Positions 1-12,474 of a stretch of DNA of 64,000 nt are shown piece after piece. The notes beneath the pieces are model-generated. The model saw only the letters and a list, made by a program, of their open reading frames with translations, had not been told where the DNA came from and made no database searches. Source of the DNA: Peribacillus frigoritolerans (lineage in GTDB: Bacteria; Bacillota; Bacilli; Bacillales; DSM-1321). The translations under genes and the position numbers were made by a program. Position 1 is the first letter of the stretch, and every line of letters starts with the position of its first letter. The stretch spans positions 240,001 to 304,000 of the forward strand of contig NZ_KV440950.1 in the NCBI RefSeq assembly GCF_001636405.1, written 5' to 3'.

Positions 1-623
<623 letters not shown>

Positions 624-745
624 TGTTTGACTTGCTCATTCGCTTTTTTGATAGTGTGTGCTCACTTAAAATTTAACGTTGGCGCTTTGTTCTGTTCAGT
701 TTTCAAAGAGCGATTTATCGTCGTTACTTCGTAAGCGACTTTAAT

Positions 746-833
746 AATATATCATCTATATTATTCCTTGTCAACGACTTTATTCTTTCGCTGTCGACTT
801 AGTTATTATATCTAGTATCAGGAATAAAAGCAA
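746..833 (-). promoter_or_regulatory. Tandem rRNA operon promoters P1 and P2
   Basis: Two SigA-type promoters face the 16S gene. P1 is TTGCTT-17-TATAAT (833 to 805). P2 is TTGACA-17-TATATT (774 to 746), with an exact -35. Tandem promoters about 60 bp apart are the usual arrangement in Bacillus rRNA operons. The ~120 nt between P2 and the 16S 5' end is the pre-rRNA leader. Start sites are inferred only. Confidence 0.8.
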
Positions 834-960
834 TAGTTATTTTAAAATAAATAATATTCATCTATTCATAGATTTCAAATACTATGACTTTACCCCTGAT
901 CAAGAAGAATAAGCTTAGATTTCAAGAGTGAATTTTTTCTTTAAACATTATGTATTTCTT

Positions 961-1526
961 TTATATATAATTCACGATCCCACTATCCATCACCTTCATG
1001 ACGGGTCATGTTTGCGAGCCGGCATCAATAAAAATGTTTTCAGCGATGAATCCATTGTTCAGTTTGACCCGGCTTCCCATGGAATAATTAGCGAAGCTGA
1101 TAACAAGCTTTTAACTACCGCAATATCAAATTTACCAAAGTCATCATGGAAGACCATTTCCAATACCTTAAACGGTGACTGTTTCTTTCTATATGCCCTT
1201 TCGGAAGTCATGGCGTGAAGTACATCTGCAACAGCAATGATTTTTGAAAATGAGTTCATGGGCTTTGTTTTCAATCTTATGGGATAACCCGTTCCATCTA
1301 ACCTTCCATGTTGCTCTAGAACGGCTACCTTCACACTATCCTTAATGATGGAACTATCCTTGATCACCTTGGAGCTGAAGAAGGGATGGACATGTATCTC
1401 CTTATAATCATCTGCCGTCAGGCTTTCCCTTTTATTTAATAAATTTGGTGGCAGCTTTGCCATCCCGCAATCTGCCAGACATCCTCCAATTGCAGCTTGA
1501 TGGACATCAGCCCTATTGCACTTCAT
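961..1526 (-). pseudogene. Degraded HD-GYP domain phosphodiesterase gene
   Basis: The minus strand encodes the second half of an HD-GYP domain (cyclic-di-GMP phosphodiesterase type). EQHGRLDGTGYP at about residues 71-82 matches the HHE...GYP signature and IIAVADVLHAMTSERAYR matches the following helix. The first frame stops at 1059, but the protein continues in a shifted frame as VKLNNGFIAENIFIDAG, the usual tail of these proteins. That frame contains a TGA where the family has Arg of a TRP motif, and it ends at 961. The HD pair is also lost (ADCGM where HDIGK is expected), and the N-terminal half is absent because the gyrA terminator lies directly upstream. Truncation, frameshift and nonsense codon together make it non-functional. 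An active c-di-GMP enzyme is unlikely. Confidence 0.85.
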
Positions 1527-1574
1527 TTTAAATGCAATACATTATTTCAAAAAAAATCAAAGGGAATTTCAAAA

Positions 1575-1608
1575 GGGGCTCGGAATTAAAATTCCGAACC
1601 CCTTTTTT
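1575..1608. terminator. Bidirectional terminator after gyrA
   Basis: A GGGG/CCCC-closed stem with an inner TCGGAATT/AATTCCGA pair sits 10 bp past the gyrA stop. A six-T tract follows on the plus strand and a shorter T tract on the minus strand. It ends gyrA transcription. Confidence 0.85.
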
Positions 1609-1617
1609 AGTAAAAGA

Positions 1618-4173
1618 TTATTCTTCCGTATCTTTTTCAGTTTCTTCATTTTCTTCATTTACCGTAGGTTCAGGATCAGAATCCGGATCTAGAGTTGTTA
1701 CCGCCTCTATTTCCATGTCTTTTTCTTCTTCTTCTTCTTCCCTTCCTACGATGGCCACCGTAGAAACATATTCATTATCTGCAGATTCGAGTCGGATGAG
1801 CTTAACACCCTGTGTATTACGGCCCGTTTTAGAAATGCCTTCGACTTCCATTCGGATCAATACACCAGCTGCTGTAATCAGCATCAAATCTTCATCTTCA
1901 CCCGTAACTGTTTTCACGGCTATAAGTTCACCATTTTTCTCAGTGACATTACATGTTTTTATTCCTTTGCCTCCACGGCTTTGAATACGGTATTCTTCCG
2001 CAGAGGTCCTTTTTCCATAACCGTTTTTCGTAACGATCAGGACTTCTTCATCATCTTCAAGAATTTCCATTCCGACAACTTCATCATTTGTCCCTAAGGA
2101 AATTCCTTTTACTCCTGCTGCAGTACGTCCCATTGTCCGTACATCCGTCTCTGGGAAACGAATCATCATACCGGACTTCGTTCCAATTATGATCTGTTTC
2201 TCTCCATTCGTAAGTCGGACAGAGATCAATTCATCATCTTCACGTAAACCTAGGGCAATTAAACCGTTATTACGGATATTTGCAAAAGACGATAAAGGTG
2301 TACGCTTTGATATCCCATGTCTGGTCGTGAAGAATAAATACCAATCGTCCGCAAATTCCTTCACAGGTATGATTGCATTGACCCACTCGCCTTTATCGAC
2401 TTCCAACAAGTTGATAAGAGGCAATCCTTTTGCCGTCCTGCCATATTCAGGTATTTCATATCCTTTTGAACGATAGACTTTACCTTTGTTGGTGAAGAAT
2501 AATAGAGTGTCATGAGTCGAAGTGGTTAACAAGTGACCGACAAAGTCATCTGTATTCGTTCCCATACCCTGTATTCCGCGCCCCCCGCGTTTTTGACTGC
2601 GGTATGTGGTTGCAGGCAAGCGTTTAATATAACCGTTATGCGTAAGTGTAACGATTATATTTTCCTCTGGGATTAAATCTTCATCTTCCAGGCTTTCAAA
2701 GCCGGCTAATGTGATTTCAGTTCTCCGTTTATCATCAAAACGTTCTTTAATTTCAAGAAGCTCTTCACGGATAATTTCAAGAACCTTTTCCTCATCGGCA
2801 AGAATCGCTTTATATTCTGCAATTATAGCCATTAATGCCTGATATTCATCTTCAATTTTTTCACGTTCCAGACCTGTCAAGCGCTGTAAACGCATATCCA
2901 GGATAGCTTGCGCCTGTTTTTCGGAAAGTGAGAATTGTGTCATTAAGCCTTCACGGGCAATATCTGTCGTTTGGGAACTGCGGATCAACGAGATGACTGC
3001 ATCCAAATTATCAAGTGCAATACGCAAACCTTCTAAAATATGGGCACGGGCCTCCGCTTTCCGCAGTTCAAATTCAGTCCTGCGACGTATGACTACCTGC
3101 TGATGCTCCAAGTAGTAGCGCAGGCATTGTTTTAAATTCAGCACCTTTGGCTGACCGTCCACCAAAGCAAGCAGATTGATTCCAAAGGTGGTCTGCATCG
3201 CGGTGTGCTTATACAGGTTGTTTAAAAGGACATTCGCATTAACATCCTTTCGAAGCTCCATGACAATACGCATACCATTGCGATCCGATTCATCCCGTAA
3301 GTCGGTGATGCCTTCGATTTTCTTATCTCGGGCAAGTTCTGCAATTTTTTCAATCAATCTTGCTTTATTCACTTGATAAGGGATTTCCTTAACAAGGATT
3401 ACCTGTTTACCATTCGGTTTCTCTTCAATCTCGACTTTCGCCCGTTGAATGATTGACCCTTTACCGGTTTCATACGCCTTTCTGATTCCGCTTCTCCCTA
3501 AAATCAAACCAGCTGTCGGAAAGTCCGGACCAGGAATATATTCCATCAACTCTGGAATTGTAATCTCAGGATTCTTGCTTAAAGCCAATACGCCGTCAAT
3601 TACCTCACCTAATTGATGGGGCGGAATATTGGTTGCCATACCTACCGCTATTCCTGATGAACCATTCACCAACAAGTTCGGGAAACGGGCAGGCATGACG
3701 GCTGGTTCTCTTTCTGAACCATCGTAGTTATCCTGGAAATTGACCGTATCTTTATTTAAGTCCCGGAGTAACTCCATCGAGATTTTCGACATTCTCGCTT
3801 CGGTGTACCTCATTGCGGCAGCTTGGTCACCATCGACCGAACCGAAATTCCCATGGCCATCTACAAGCATATAGCGATAGTTAAAAGGTTGCGCCATCCT
3901 TACCATCGTTTCATATACTGCCGAATCACCATGCGGGTGATATTTACCGATAACTTCCCCGACAATACGGGCTGATTTCTTAAATGGTTTATCCGAAGTC
4001 ATTCCAAGATCGTTCATTGCATAAAGAATTCTTCGGTGTACCGGTTTCAAGCCGTCCCTTACATCAGGCAAAGCCCGCGACACGATAACGCTCATCGCAT
4101 AATCCAAAAACGATGTCCGCATCTCGGTACTTATATTTATTTCTTTAACACCTGATCTTTCATTTTCTGACAT
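1618..4173 (-). CDS. gyrA: DNA gyrase subunit A
   Basis: Breakage-reunion subunit of type IIA topoisomerase, which introduces negative supercoils with GyrB. The catalytic Tyr is Y123 in RYTEARM. The GyrA box [10 protein letters not shown] is present, followed by the beta-pinwheel repeats of the C-terminal domain. The quinolone-determining region holds the sensitive residues S84 and E88 ([10 protein letters not shown]). The start ATG follows AGGAGG. At 851 residues it is about 30 longer than the B. subtilis protein (821). The excess is a very acidic tail (EEEEEEKD onward, ending in [12 protein letters not shown]). It lies 95 bp downstream of gyrB and is probably co-transcribed with it. Confidence 0.99.
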   Translation of the reverse strand: MSENERSGVKEINISTEMRTSFLDYAMSVIVSRALPDVRDGLKPVHRRILYAMNDLGMTSDKPFKKSARIVGEVIGKYHPHGDSAVYETMVRMAQPFNYRYMLVDGHGNFGSVDGDQAAAMRYTEARMSKISMELLRDLNKDTVNFQDNYDGSEREPAVMPARFPNLLVNGSSGIAVGMATNIPPHQLGEVIDGVLALSKNPEITIPELMEYIPGPDFPTAGLILGRSGIRKAYETGKGSIIQRAKVEIEEKPNGKQVILVKEIPYQVNKARLIEKIAELARDKKIEGITDLRDESDRNGMRIVMELRKDVNANVLLNNLYKHTAMQTTFGINLLALVDGQPKVLNLKQCLRYYLEHQQVVIRRRTEFELRKAEARAHILEGLRIALDNLDAVISLIRSSQTTDIAREGLMTQFSLSEKQAQAILDMRLQRLTGLEREKIEDEYQALMAIIAEYKAILADEEKVLEIIREELLEIKERFDDKRRTEITLAGFESLEDEDLIPEENIIVTLTHNGYIKRLPATTYRSQKRGGRGIQGMGTNTDDFVGHLLTTSTHDTLLFFTNKGKVYRSKGYEIPEYGRTAKGLPLINLLEVDKGEWVNAIIPVKEFADDWYLFFTTRHGISKRTPLSSFANIRNNGLIALGLREDDELISVRLTNGEKQIIIGTKSGMMIRFPETDVRTMGRTAAGVKGISLGTNDEVVGMEILEDDEEVLIVTKNGYGKRTSAEEYRIQSRGGKGIKTCNVTEKNGELIAVKTVTGEDEDLMLITAAGVLIRMEVEGISKTGRNTQGVKLIRLESADNEYVSTVAIVGREEEEEEKDMEIEAVTTLDPDSDPEPTVNEENEETEKDTEE

Positions 4174-4240
4174 GGAGCCAACCTCCTATTAAAAGCTTAT
4201 ATCTCATTTAAGTTTAACTGTTCGTGCACTATGTAAAGAA

Positions 4241-4261
4241 CAGGATGTAAAAAGCATCCTG
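4241..4261 (-). terminator. Hairpin in the gyrB-gyrA gap
   Basis: A perfect 7-bp stem CAGGATG/CATCCTG with a 7-nt loop lies just after the gyrB stop. On the minus strand it is followed by TTCTTT, a poor T tract. It may attenuate transcription or protect the 3' end rather than terminate fully. Confidence 0.35.
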
Positions 4262-4268
4262 TCAAAAA

Positions 4269-6209
<1,941 letters not shown>

Positions 6210-6269
6210 CTACACTTTTCTTTTGGCATTTATCAATTTTCAGGAGTAATTATAACTTTTAGCTACAAT

Positions 6270-6533
6270 TCAAAGAATATCTATATCATCGATTAAGAGC
6301 GATGGCTGCAGTGAACGCTTTTTCAAGGTGGACGACGCGAGCGGTGAATAATAAACCTGTTTGTCCGTCACTACAATCGATTTAACCGAGTTTTTTGCTA
6401 AATGGGAAGTTACATCGGACTTTTTCTCCAAAAATTCACTCATGATTGGAGAGGCCTGAAGCAGCTTCTTATCTAAAATGGCTATGACATCGTCCGTTTT
6501 CACAAGAATGTCTTCACCAATGTGGAGATACAT
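6270..6533 (-). CDS. remB: Extracellular matrix regulator RemB (YaaB)
   Basis: An 87-residue DUF370-family protein. In B. subtilis RemB promotes biofilm-matrix gene expression, in parallel with RemA. It is recognised by the start MYLHIGEDILVKTDDVIAIL, overall length and its fixed place between recF and gyrB. It has no signal peptide or membrane segment. It lies 12 bp after recF, consistent with one transcript. Confidence 0.93.
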   Translation of the reverse strand: MYLHIGEDILVKTDDVIAILDKKLLQASPIMSEFLEKKSDVTSHLAKNSVKSIVVTDKQVYYSPLASSTLKKRSLQPSLLIDDIDIL

Positions 6534-6545
6534 ACATTCACCTCA

Positions 6546-7664
6546 TCATTTAACCTTTTTTATACTTCCTTGACTAACATAAAAGGTGGACGCTTCTCGT
6601 AGGGTTTGATGATCGATTCCATCAACGGAGGGTGTCGTCACAAATGTTTGCACTTTCCCCTGTATCGTATTCAGTAAATGGGATTGGCGGAAATCGTCGA
6701 GTTCCGATAACACATCATCCAATAATAAAATGGGATACTCGCCGATTTCTTCATGGATCAGCTCAATTTCGGCAAGTTTCAAAGACAAGGCAGTCGTACG
6801 CTGTTGTCCTTGTGAACCATATGTCTGGACATCACGGTCATTCACAAAAAAAACCAGGTCGTCACGATGAGGACCTACCAGTGTAACACCCCGTTCAATT
6901 TCCCTTGTTTTTATTTTATCAAATTTTTCTGTGTATACTTCTATCATTTTCGTCAAATCCATAGATTCTGATACATCAAGCGACGGTTTATATTGGATTT
7001 TCAATACTTCTAGATTTCTGGAGATCCCCGAATGAATAGGTTCTGCCCATTGCTGGAGCTTTAAAAGAAACTCGTACCTTCTTTCGACAATTTTCGCTGC
7101 ATACTGAATAAATTGATCGGTCAGCACGTCAAGCATCGTCGTATCCGTTTGTTTCCGGGTCTGCAGAAGCTTTAAGTAATGATTTCTTTGTTGAAGTATT
7201 TTATGATATTGGCTCATATCATGAAGGTATACGGGAGAAACCTGGCCAATTTCCATATCTATAAAACGGCGTCTGACTAGAGGACTTCCCTTTACAAGGT
7301 TAAGATCCTCAGGCGCAAACATGACCACATTCATATTTCCGACATATTGACTCAACTTTCTTTGTTCAATATGGTTGCACTTCGCCTTTTTCCCTTTTTT
7401 TGAAATGGTCAGCTCAAGTGGTATTGAGGTATTTCTCTTTCTAACTCTTCCCTCTATTTTAGCATACTCTTCATCCCAGCGAATAAGTTCTTTATCATTT
7501 GAGGTCCGATGGGATTTTGCCATTGCTAAAACGAAAATGGATTCCATGACATTTGTTTTTCCTTGAGCATTTTCGCCGAGGATAACATTGACTTTATTCT
7601 CAAAAGCCAGATTCAATTCGGTATAGTTGCGGTAATTTTTCAAACTTATATTTTCAATATACAT
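6546..7664 (-). CDS. recF: DNA replication and repair ATPase RecF
   Basis: SMC-like ATPase that acts with RecO and RecR to load RecA at gapped DNA. The Walker A is GENAQGKTN at about residues 30-38, preceded by the typical LKNYRNY start. The ABC signature/Walker B region includes [17 protein letters not shown] and [11 protein letters not shown]. The length of 372 residues matches the family (about 370). It follows yaaA by about 20 bp. Confidence 0.98.
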   Translation of the reverse strand: MYIENISLKNYRNYTELNLAFENKVNVILGENAQGKTNVMESIFVLAMAKSHRTSNDKELIRWDEEYAKIEGRVRKRNTSIPLELTISKKGKKAKCNHIEQRKLSQYVGNMNVVMFAPEDLNLVKGSPLVRRRFIDMEIGQVSPVYLHDMSQYHKILQQRNHYLKLLQTRKQTDTTMLDVLTDQFIQYAAKIVERRYEFLLKLQQWAEPIHSGISRNLEVLKIQYKPSLDVSESMDLTKMIEVYTEKFDKIKTREIERGVTLVGPHRDDLVFFVNDRDVQTYGSQGQQRTTALSLKLAEIELIHEEIGEYPILLLDDVLSELDDFRQSHLLNTIQGKVQTFVTTPSVDGIDHQTLREASTFYVSQGSIKKVK

Positions 7665-7685
7665 ATTCCGCTCTTCCCTTATGTT

Positions 7686-7898
7686 TTAGCTTGTAATTGT
7701 GTAGGTGCCAAATCCAGGAATCTCTATTTTATCACCTGATCTTAATTTCCTGCCTCTTCTCACGTCTAATTCGCCATTAATGTAAACCTCGTATTCACTT
7801 AAGAACCATTTCGCCATTCCGCCGCTTTGGATCAAATCGGCCAATTTCAGGAATTGTCCAAGCGTAATATATTCAGTATTGATTTTTATGGAGTCCAT
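7686..7898 (-). CDS. yaaA: S4-domain RNA-binding protein YaaA
   Basis: A 70-residue protein made of little more than one S4 RNA-binding fold (ITLGQFLKLADLIQSGG, then VYINGELDVRRGRKLRSGD). Relatives are linked to ribosome assembly, but the role is not firmly established. The upstream ribosome-binding site is weak (GAGTGAAG), which suggests modest translation. It lies between dnaN and recF, as in other bacilli. Confidence 0.93.
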   Translation of the reverse strand: MDSIKINTEYITLGQFLKLADLIQSGGMAKWFLSEYEVYINGELDVRRGRKLRSGDKIEIPGFGTYTITS

Positions 7899-8060
7899 TC
7901 ATGCTTCACTCATTTCTAAGTAGTCTTTAATATTTCATTTTACTAAATTAATCCCATTAAGACAAAGTATAGCTTTTTCAGTTCTTGTTTTTAGCGATTG
8001 AGAGTCTCGTACAGAATTGAAAAAACGGCAAAGACCCTTTGGAAACCTATGTTTACATAT

Positions 8061-8101
8061 AAAAAAATTAAAGACCTGCTATACAAGCCTTTAATTTTTT
8101 T
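8061..8101 (-). terminator. AT-rich terminator after dnaN
   Basis: An inverted repeat of AAAAAATTAAAG with CTTTAATTTTTT flanks a short spacer just below the dnaN stop. On the minus strand the second arm ends in seven T. The 220 bp yaaA-dnaN gap contains nothing else I recognise. Confidence 0.55.
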
Positions 8102-8117
8102 GAAATATTATTTTAGC

Positions 8118-9254
8118 TTAATAAGTCCTTACCGGGAGAATTAATTGCAGCATGGAATCGTCATTTAGCGGACGAATGACAAACGGACGCATTGCACCTG
8201 TGAAATTAATTTTTATATCGGAACCTTCCAATGCCTTTAGAGCATCCATTACGAATTTGGCACTGAATGAGATCTTCAGGTCTTCACCTTCAATGGCTTC
8301 TGCCTGAACTTCCTCAATTACTTTACCAATTTCAGGAGTATTGGAAGAGACTTCGATTATACGGCCTTCCAGGGTTGTCAATTTAACGACATTATTTCTT
8401 CCTTCTCTCGCCAATAAAGAAGCCCTGTCGATCGCTTGAAGGAAATCCTTGGTGTGAACAGTCACATCGGTTTTGCTATCTGATGGAATCAAGCGTGATG
8501 TATCGGGATAATTCCCTTCAAGAAGTCTTGAGAAGAATAATAAATTTTCAGCTTTGAAAAGTACTTGGTTTTCGGTAATGACGATTTCAATGAGTTCGTT
8601 TGTATCATCAAGGATTTTACTTAACTCATTCAGACTTTTACCTGGGATGACAACGCTATAGGTCCCGTTAATTTTATTTTCTATTTTGGCTGTTCTCATT
8701 GCAAGCCTATGACTATCTGTTGCAATACAGGTCAATTCGTCATCTTGAACCTTCAAGTTTACACCTGTTAAGATGGGGCGTGTTTCTGACGTGGACACTG
8801 CAAAGCCAGTTTGGCGGATAAGGGTCTTTAAAAGGTCCGTTGGAAGTTTGAAAATATTTTCTTCTGCAATGATCGGAAGATGAGGATATTCCTCAGGATC
8901 CAGTCCATTTAGATTAAATTCAGCTTTTCCCGAGCGAATAATCGTTTGAAAGTTATTCTCCACTTCAATTTCTACAGTATCCATCGGCAGCTTTTTGACA
9001 ATTTCACTGAAAAAACGGGCATTCAGGACTATACCGCCGCTGCTTTTAACTTCAACTATCTCATCTCCCTCAACTTCAGCGGGAATGAATGATTGGATGG
9101 AAATATCAGAATCACTACCTGTTAGAGTGACTCCCTCACTAGTAACGCTTATCTTTATCCCTGTTAGGATTGGAATCGTCGTTCTTGATGTGACAGCTTT
9201 CATTACTTCTTGGACACTATGAACTAATCGATCTCTTTGGATTATAAATCTCAT
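8118..9254 (-). CDS. dnaN: DNA polymerase III sliding clamp (beta subunit)
   Basis: Ring-shaped processivity clamp that tethers polymerases and binds MutS, MutL and other partners. The 378-residue length matches the family and three clamp folds can be followed. The N-terminal MRFIIQRDRLVHSVQEVMKA and the C-terminal LILPVRTY ending are characteristic. The start ATG is preceded by GGAGGATGAAAC. It is downstream of dnaA, with the origin unwinding region in the gap between them. Confidence 0.99.
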   Translation of the reverse strand: MRFIIQRDRLVHSVQEVMKAVTSRTTIPILTGIKISVTSEGVTLTGSDSDISIQSFIPAEVEGDEIVEVKSSGGIVLNARFFSEIVKKLPMDTVEIEVENNFQTIIRSGKAEFNLNGLDPEEYPHLPIIAEENIFKLPTDLLKTLIRQTGFAVSTSETRPILTGVNLKVQDDELTCIATDSHRLAMRTAKIENKINGTYSVVIPGKSLNELSKILDDTNELIEIVITENQVLFKAENLLFFSRLLEGNYPDTSRLIPSDSKTDVTVHTKDFLQAIDRASLLAREGRNNVVKLTTLEGRIIEVSSNTPEIGKVIEEVQAEAIEGEDLKISFSAKFVMDALKALEGSDIKINFTGAMRPFVIRPLNDDSMLQLILPVRTY

Positions 9255-9446
9255 GTTTCATCCTCCAATTTTTTATTGCCGAATAGGCATATTTATTAAT
9301 AATTTTTATTAAAAAAGATAGTAGTAATAGTAGTAGGCCCTGTTGATATGTGGATAAGTCCACTCAACCTAAGGAAAAACAGTCTATCCACATGTGGACA
9401 GACTGTGTGTAAGTAGTCGCCAGTTATTCACATTATCCAGAATCCA
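9255..9446. other. oriC: oriC, unwinding part (DnaA boxes, DnaA-trio, AT-rich DUE)
   Basis: The dnaA-dnaN gap holds the elements of a Bacillus basal unwinding system in order. An AT-rich stretch runs from 9255 to about 9316. Contiguous DnaA-trios follow at 9317-9336; read leftward they are GAT GAT GAT AAT GAT GAT. Then come a short GC-rich spacer (about 9335-9341), a degenerate box TGTTGATAT at 9341-9349 and an exact box TGTGGATAA at 9349-9357. Further boxes are CTATCCACA at 9384-9392, TGTGGACAG at 9393-9401 and TTATTCACA at 9424-9432. DNA melting is inferred to start on the trio side, next to dnaN. Confidence 0.9.
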
Positions 9447-10796
9447 TTATACCCTCAGCTGGTCCTGGATTTCCTTAACCTGACGTTGAAGCTGGGTGTC
9501 CGTTTGCATGAGTTTGGAGATTTTTTCATGCGCATGGATGACGGTCGTATGATCGCGGCCTCCAAATTCATCACCTATCTTGGGCAGGGATGAGTCCGTC
9601 AATTCCCTGGAAAGATACATGGCAATCTGTCTTGGAAAGGCCACGGATTTAGTCCGTTTTTTCGCCTTGAAATCCTCAAGTTTGACACTATAATGTTCAC
9701 CGACCGTCTTCTGGATTTCCAAGATGGTGATTATTTTAGGTTTTGAGCTAGGAATGATATCTTTTAATGCTTCAGCTGCCAAATCGGCATTTATATCTTT
9801 ATTGATCAATGAAGAATAAGCGACGACACGAATAAGTGCACCCTCAAGCTCACGAATATTGGAATCGATTTGGTTGGCTATATAGAGCATGACTTCGTTC
9901 GGGATATCAAGACCCTCAGCTTTTGCCTTTTTACGCAATATGGCAATCCGCGTTTCCAGATCAGGTGGCGTGATATCCGTAATCAAGCCCCACTCAAACC
10001 TTGAACGGAGGCGATCCTCTAGTGTAGGTATCTCTTTTGGCGGGCGGTCACTCGAGATGACGATCTGTTTGCTTTCTTCATGCAGCGCATTGAATGTATG
10101 GAAAAACTCTTCTTGAGTTTGTTCTTTTCCCGCAAGAAATTGAATATCATCAATTAATAAAACATCCACGCTTCGGTATCTATCACGGAATTCCCCAGCT
10201 TTATTGTCCCGGATCGAGTTGATGAATTCATTCGTGAACTTTTCAGACGATAAATAAACGACCTTCGCATTCGGATTATGCTCTAGAACATAATGCCCGA
10301 TTGCATGCATTAAATGAGTTTTTCCAAGGCCGACGCCCCCGTATATGAATAAGGGATTATAGGCTTTGGCCGGAGCTTCTGCGACAGCGAGAGACGCGGC
10401 ATGGGCAAAACGATTGCCGGAGCCGATGACAAATGTATCGAATGTATTTTTCGCATTAAGCATATGCTGTGGAAATGCAGCATGCTCTTTATCCTGTTTT
10501 TTTATCTTTTTAGGCTGAACAGGAACGGCAAAATCATCATCTTCTTGATTGGGGGGAATGATGAATTTTGCTTCCAATTCCTCACCGGTAAGTTCAAACA
10601 ATACATCGGAAATAAGATGGGAATAGCGTTCTTCAAGCCAATCCCTGGCAAATTCATTGGGAGCGGTGACTGTTAATGTATCACCTTGCAGTAAATAAGC
10701 CTTGGTTGATTTAAGCCAAGTTTCAAAGCTTGGTTTACTGATTTTCTTTTCGATTTTTCCGAGCGCCTGGTTCCAGAGGCTATCGATGTTATCCAA
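9447..10796 (-). CDS. dnaA: Chromosomal replication initiator DnaA
   Basis: AAA+ initiator that binds DnaA boxes and melts the origin. Domain I starts [12 protein letters not shown]. The AAA+ domain has Walker [10 protein letters not shown] (about residues 150-158) and Walker [11 protein letters not shown]. Domain IV contains the DnaA signature [12 protein letters not shown]. The start is TTG at 10796, preceded by AAAGGAGG at good spacing. An upstream ATG in this frame is not needed for the family length (449 residues; B. subtilis about 446). DnaA boxes on both sides suggest autoregulation. Confidence 0.99.
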   Translation of the reverse strand: MDNIDSLWNQALGKIEKKISKPSFETWLKSTKAYLLQGDTLTVTAPNEFARDWLEERYSHLISDVLFELTGEELEAKFIIPPNQEDDDFAVPVQPKKIKKQDKEHAAFPQHMLNAKNTFDTFVIGSGNRFAHAASLAVAEAPAKAYNPLFIYGGVGLGKTHLMHAIGHYVLEHNPNAKVVYLSSEKFTNEFINSIRDNKAGEFRDRYRSVDVLLIDDIQFLAGKEQTQEEFFHTFNALHEESKQIVISSDRPPKEIPTLEDRLRSRFEWGLITDITPPDLETRIAILRKKAKAEGLDIPNEVMLYIANQIDSNIRELEGALIRVVAYSSLINKDINADLAAEALKDIIPSSKPKIITILEIQKTVGEHYSVKLEDFKAKKRTKSVAFPRQIAMYLSRELTDSSLPKIGDEFGGRDHTTVIHAHEKISKLMQTDTQLQRQVKEIQDQLRV

Positions 10797-11091
10797 ACTT
10801 ATCCCTCCTTTGCAAAAAAAATTTTAATCATTGTATCTAAATGTATAGGCACAAATAAACTCATCGATTGCCGTCTTCATATTAATTTTGACAGCAAAGG
10901 TTCGGTGAGCTGTATTAAGGAATTTTTGTGTTGTGTAATGTGAAGTGCCCAAAACTATATCTTGCGCTGTACAACCTTTGTACAGACTACATCTGGTGAG
11001 CCAGTGCAGATTTGAATGTTTATTCATCAACAGGTATTTTAAGAAATATATAATAAAGAAGAAAAAAGGGTTTTCGACAATATCCACCATC

Positions 11092-11354
11092 TGTGGACAG
11101 ATTAATATACACAGGTCGGATAAACTATCCACAAGTTATTCACAGTCTGTGGATAAACATTACCTGTTGATAAAGTTATTCAGAGTGAAAACACAAATAT
11201 AATATCAGAAATTCAGGCGTCTTGCAATGGGTTAGAAAACTTTATCCACAACTTACCGGGCTTGTGGGAAAAACTTTTCCACAGGCCATTGTTATGTGCA
11301 AAAGTCTCTAAAATGGGATGTGGATAGAAAAAAACATGTCGAATTTTATCCACA
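11092..11354. other. oriC: oriC, upstream DnaA-box cluster (dnaA-rpmH gap)
   Basis: DnaA boxes crowd this part of the 930 bp dnaA-rpmH gap. Exact consensus TTATCCACA occurs at 11148-11156 (minus), 11242-11250 (plus) and 11346-11354 (plus). One-mismatch boxes are at 11125-11133 (CTATCCACA), 11136-11144 (TTATTCACA), 11275-11283 (TTTTCCACA) and 11319-11327 (minus). A weaker TGTGGACAG is at 11092-11100. Together with the dnaA-dnaN cluster this makes a bipartite origin, as in B. subtilis. The rest of the gap (10797-11090 and 11360-11640) shows no gene I can support. Confidence 0.9.
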
Positions 11355-11652
11355 GACCATGATTATAGGCTCGAATTAATTTGATATGAACCAGGTGTTC
11401 AAGCCGGAAGACCTGCATGGGGAAAGATCGAAAGGGATTCAGGTTCGTTCTTATAATTTGTCGAATGGTGTGTCGTAAGGGAGGATTACTTGCGAATCTC
11501 ATATTCGTGCCCATGGATAAAATGATGGAAATTTCCCTTTCCCCAAAAATTTCTATATCAGTTCGGAGCAAAATCATTTACAATAGGCTAGGTAGTAAAA
11601 AAAGGCCTACTGGACATTGAGCATTAAAAAAAGAAATTTTTTATGGATGAGG

Positions 11653-11682
11653 TTGACAAGTAGAAACCTCCATCTATATAAT
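11653..11682 (+). promoter_or_regulatory. SigA promoter of rpmH
   Basis: Exact -35 TTGACA (11653-11658) and exact -10 TATAAT (11677-11682), 18 bp apart, lie about 45 bp before the rpmH start. A very strong predicted promoter, fitting a ribosomal-protein gene next to the origin. Confidence 0.88.
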
Positions 11683-11728
11683 TGTAAAGACTGTCTTTAA
11701 CTGTTATTCCTCAGGGAGGTGTCATATA

Positions 11729-11863
11729 ATGAAAAGAACTTATCAACCGAATAACCGCAAACATAGTAAAGTTCACGGTTTCCGTGCACGTATGAGCACG
11801 AAAAACGGACGTAGAGTAATCGCTGCACGTCGCCGTAAGGGCAGAAAAGTATTATCTGCATAG
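11729..11863 (+). CDS. rpmH: 50S ribosomal protein L34
   Basis: A 44-residue, very basic ribosomal protein. It begins [20 protein letters not shown] and ends [11 protein letters not shown], the L34 pattern. The start follows GGGAGGTG. It is the first gene of the rightward replichore, followed by rnpA as in nearly all bacteria. Confidence 0.98.
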   Translation: MKRTYQPNNRKHSKVHGFRARMSTKNGRRVIAARRRKGRKVLSA

Positions 11864-11893
11864 ACCACTGAAAAGTCTCAGTGGTCTTTTTTC
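11862..11893 (+). terminator. Terminator or attenuator between rpmH and rnpA
   Basis: A stem GACCACTGA/TCAGTGGTC followed by six T. It probably reduces read-through so that L34 is made in excess of the RNase P protein. Confidence 0.85.
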
Positions 11894-11943
11894 GCAAAAT
11901 AAGGGATTTACTGAGACTCAATTCATGTAATGAAGGTGTAAAA

Positions 11944-12300
11944 ATGAAAAAAAAGTTAAGGATTAAGAAAGAGGATGAATTTCAGCTTGTGTTTAAAAAA
12001 GGTGAATCTTCTGCTAATCGGCAATTCGTTGTCTATGTCCTTGAAAAGCCGGGTCAGGATCATTTTAGGATCGGCCTTTCTGTCAGTAAAAAAATCGGGA
12101 ACGCCGTTATGAGGAACCAAATTAAAAGATACATACGGCAAGCGTTTTTGGAATTGAAAGAAGATATAGAAGAGGGTAAGGATTATATTGTGATTGCTCG
12201 AAAACCAGCGGCGGAGATGGACTTTTCCCAGGTGAAAAGCAGCTTGATACATGTCCTGAAACGTTCTAAATCACTAAACTTTAAAATGAAAAAACAATAA
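11944..12300 (+). CDS. rnpA: Ribonuclease P protein component
   Basis: Small basic protein subunit of RNase P, which with the rnpB RNA trims tRNA 5' leaders. It contains the central RNP signature ([15 protein letters not shown]) and the N-terminal [16 protein letters not shown]. The frame is open further upstream from 11881, but the ATG at 11944 is chosen. It follows GAAGGTG and gives 118 residues, like B. subtilis (116). The longer version would begin inside the rpmH terminator. Confidence 0.97.
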   Translation: MKKKLRIKKEDEFQLVFKKGESSANRQFVVYVLEKPGQDHFRIGLSVSKKIGNAVMRNQIKRYIRQAFLELKEDIEEGKDYIVIARKPAAEMDFSQVKSSLIHVLKRSKSLNFKMKKQ

Positions 12301-12474
12301 AGTCCCCTTAATATCGAATAAGACTCCTCGTATCATATGGTTACTTGAGTAAGATGACATAGAAAATTCCGATTGTAACTGTGGAAAAAGTGGATTACTT
12401 TTCCTTGAAATCTTCTAATAAACAGTTCACAATTGTTTCAAAAAAGATTGATTGCAGTTAGGAGGAAATTACGG

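Noticed and set aside
1532-1984. Serine-rich open frame opposite gyrA
   Set aside because: It is the antisense of the acidic GyrA tail and has no independent support.
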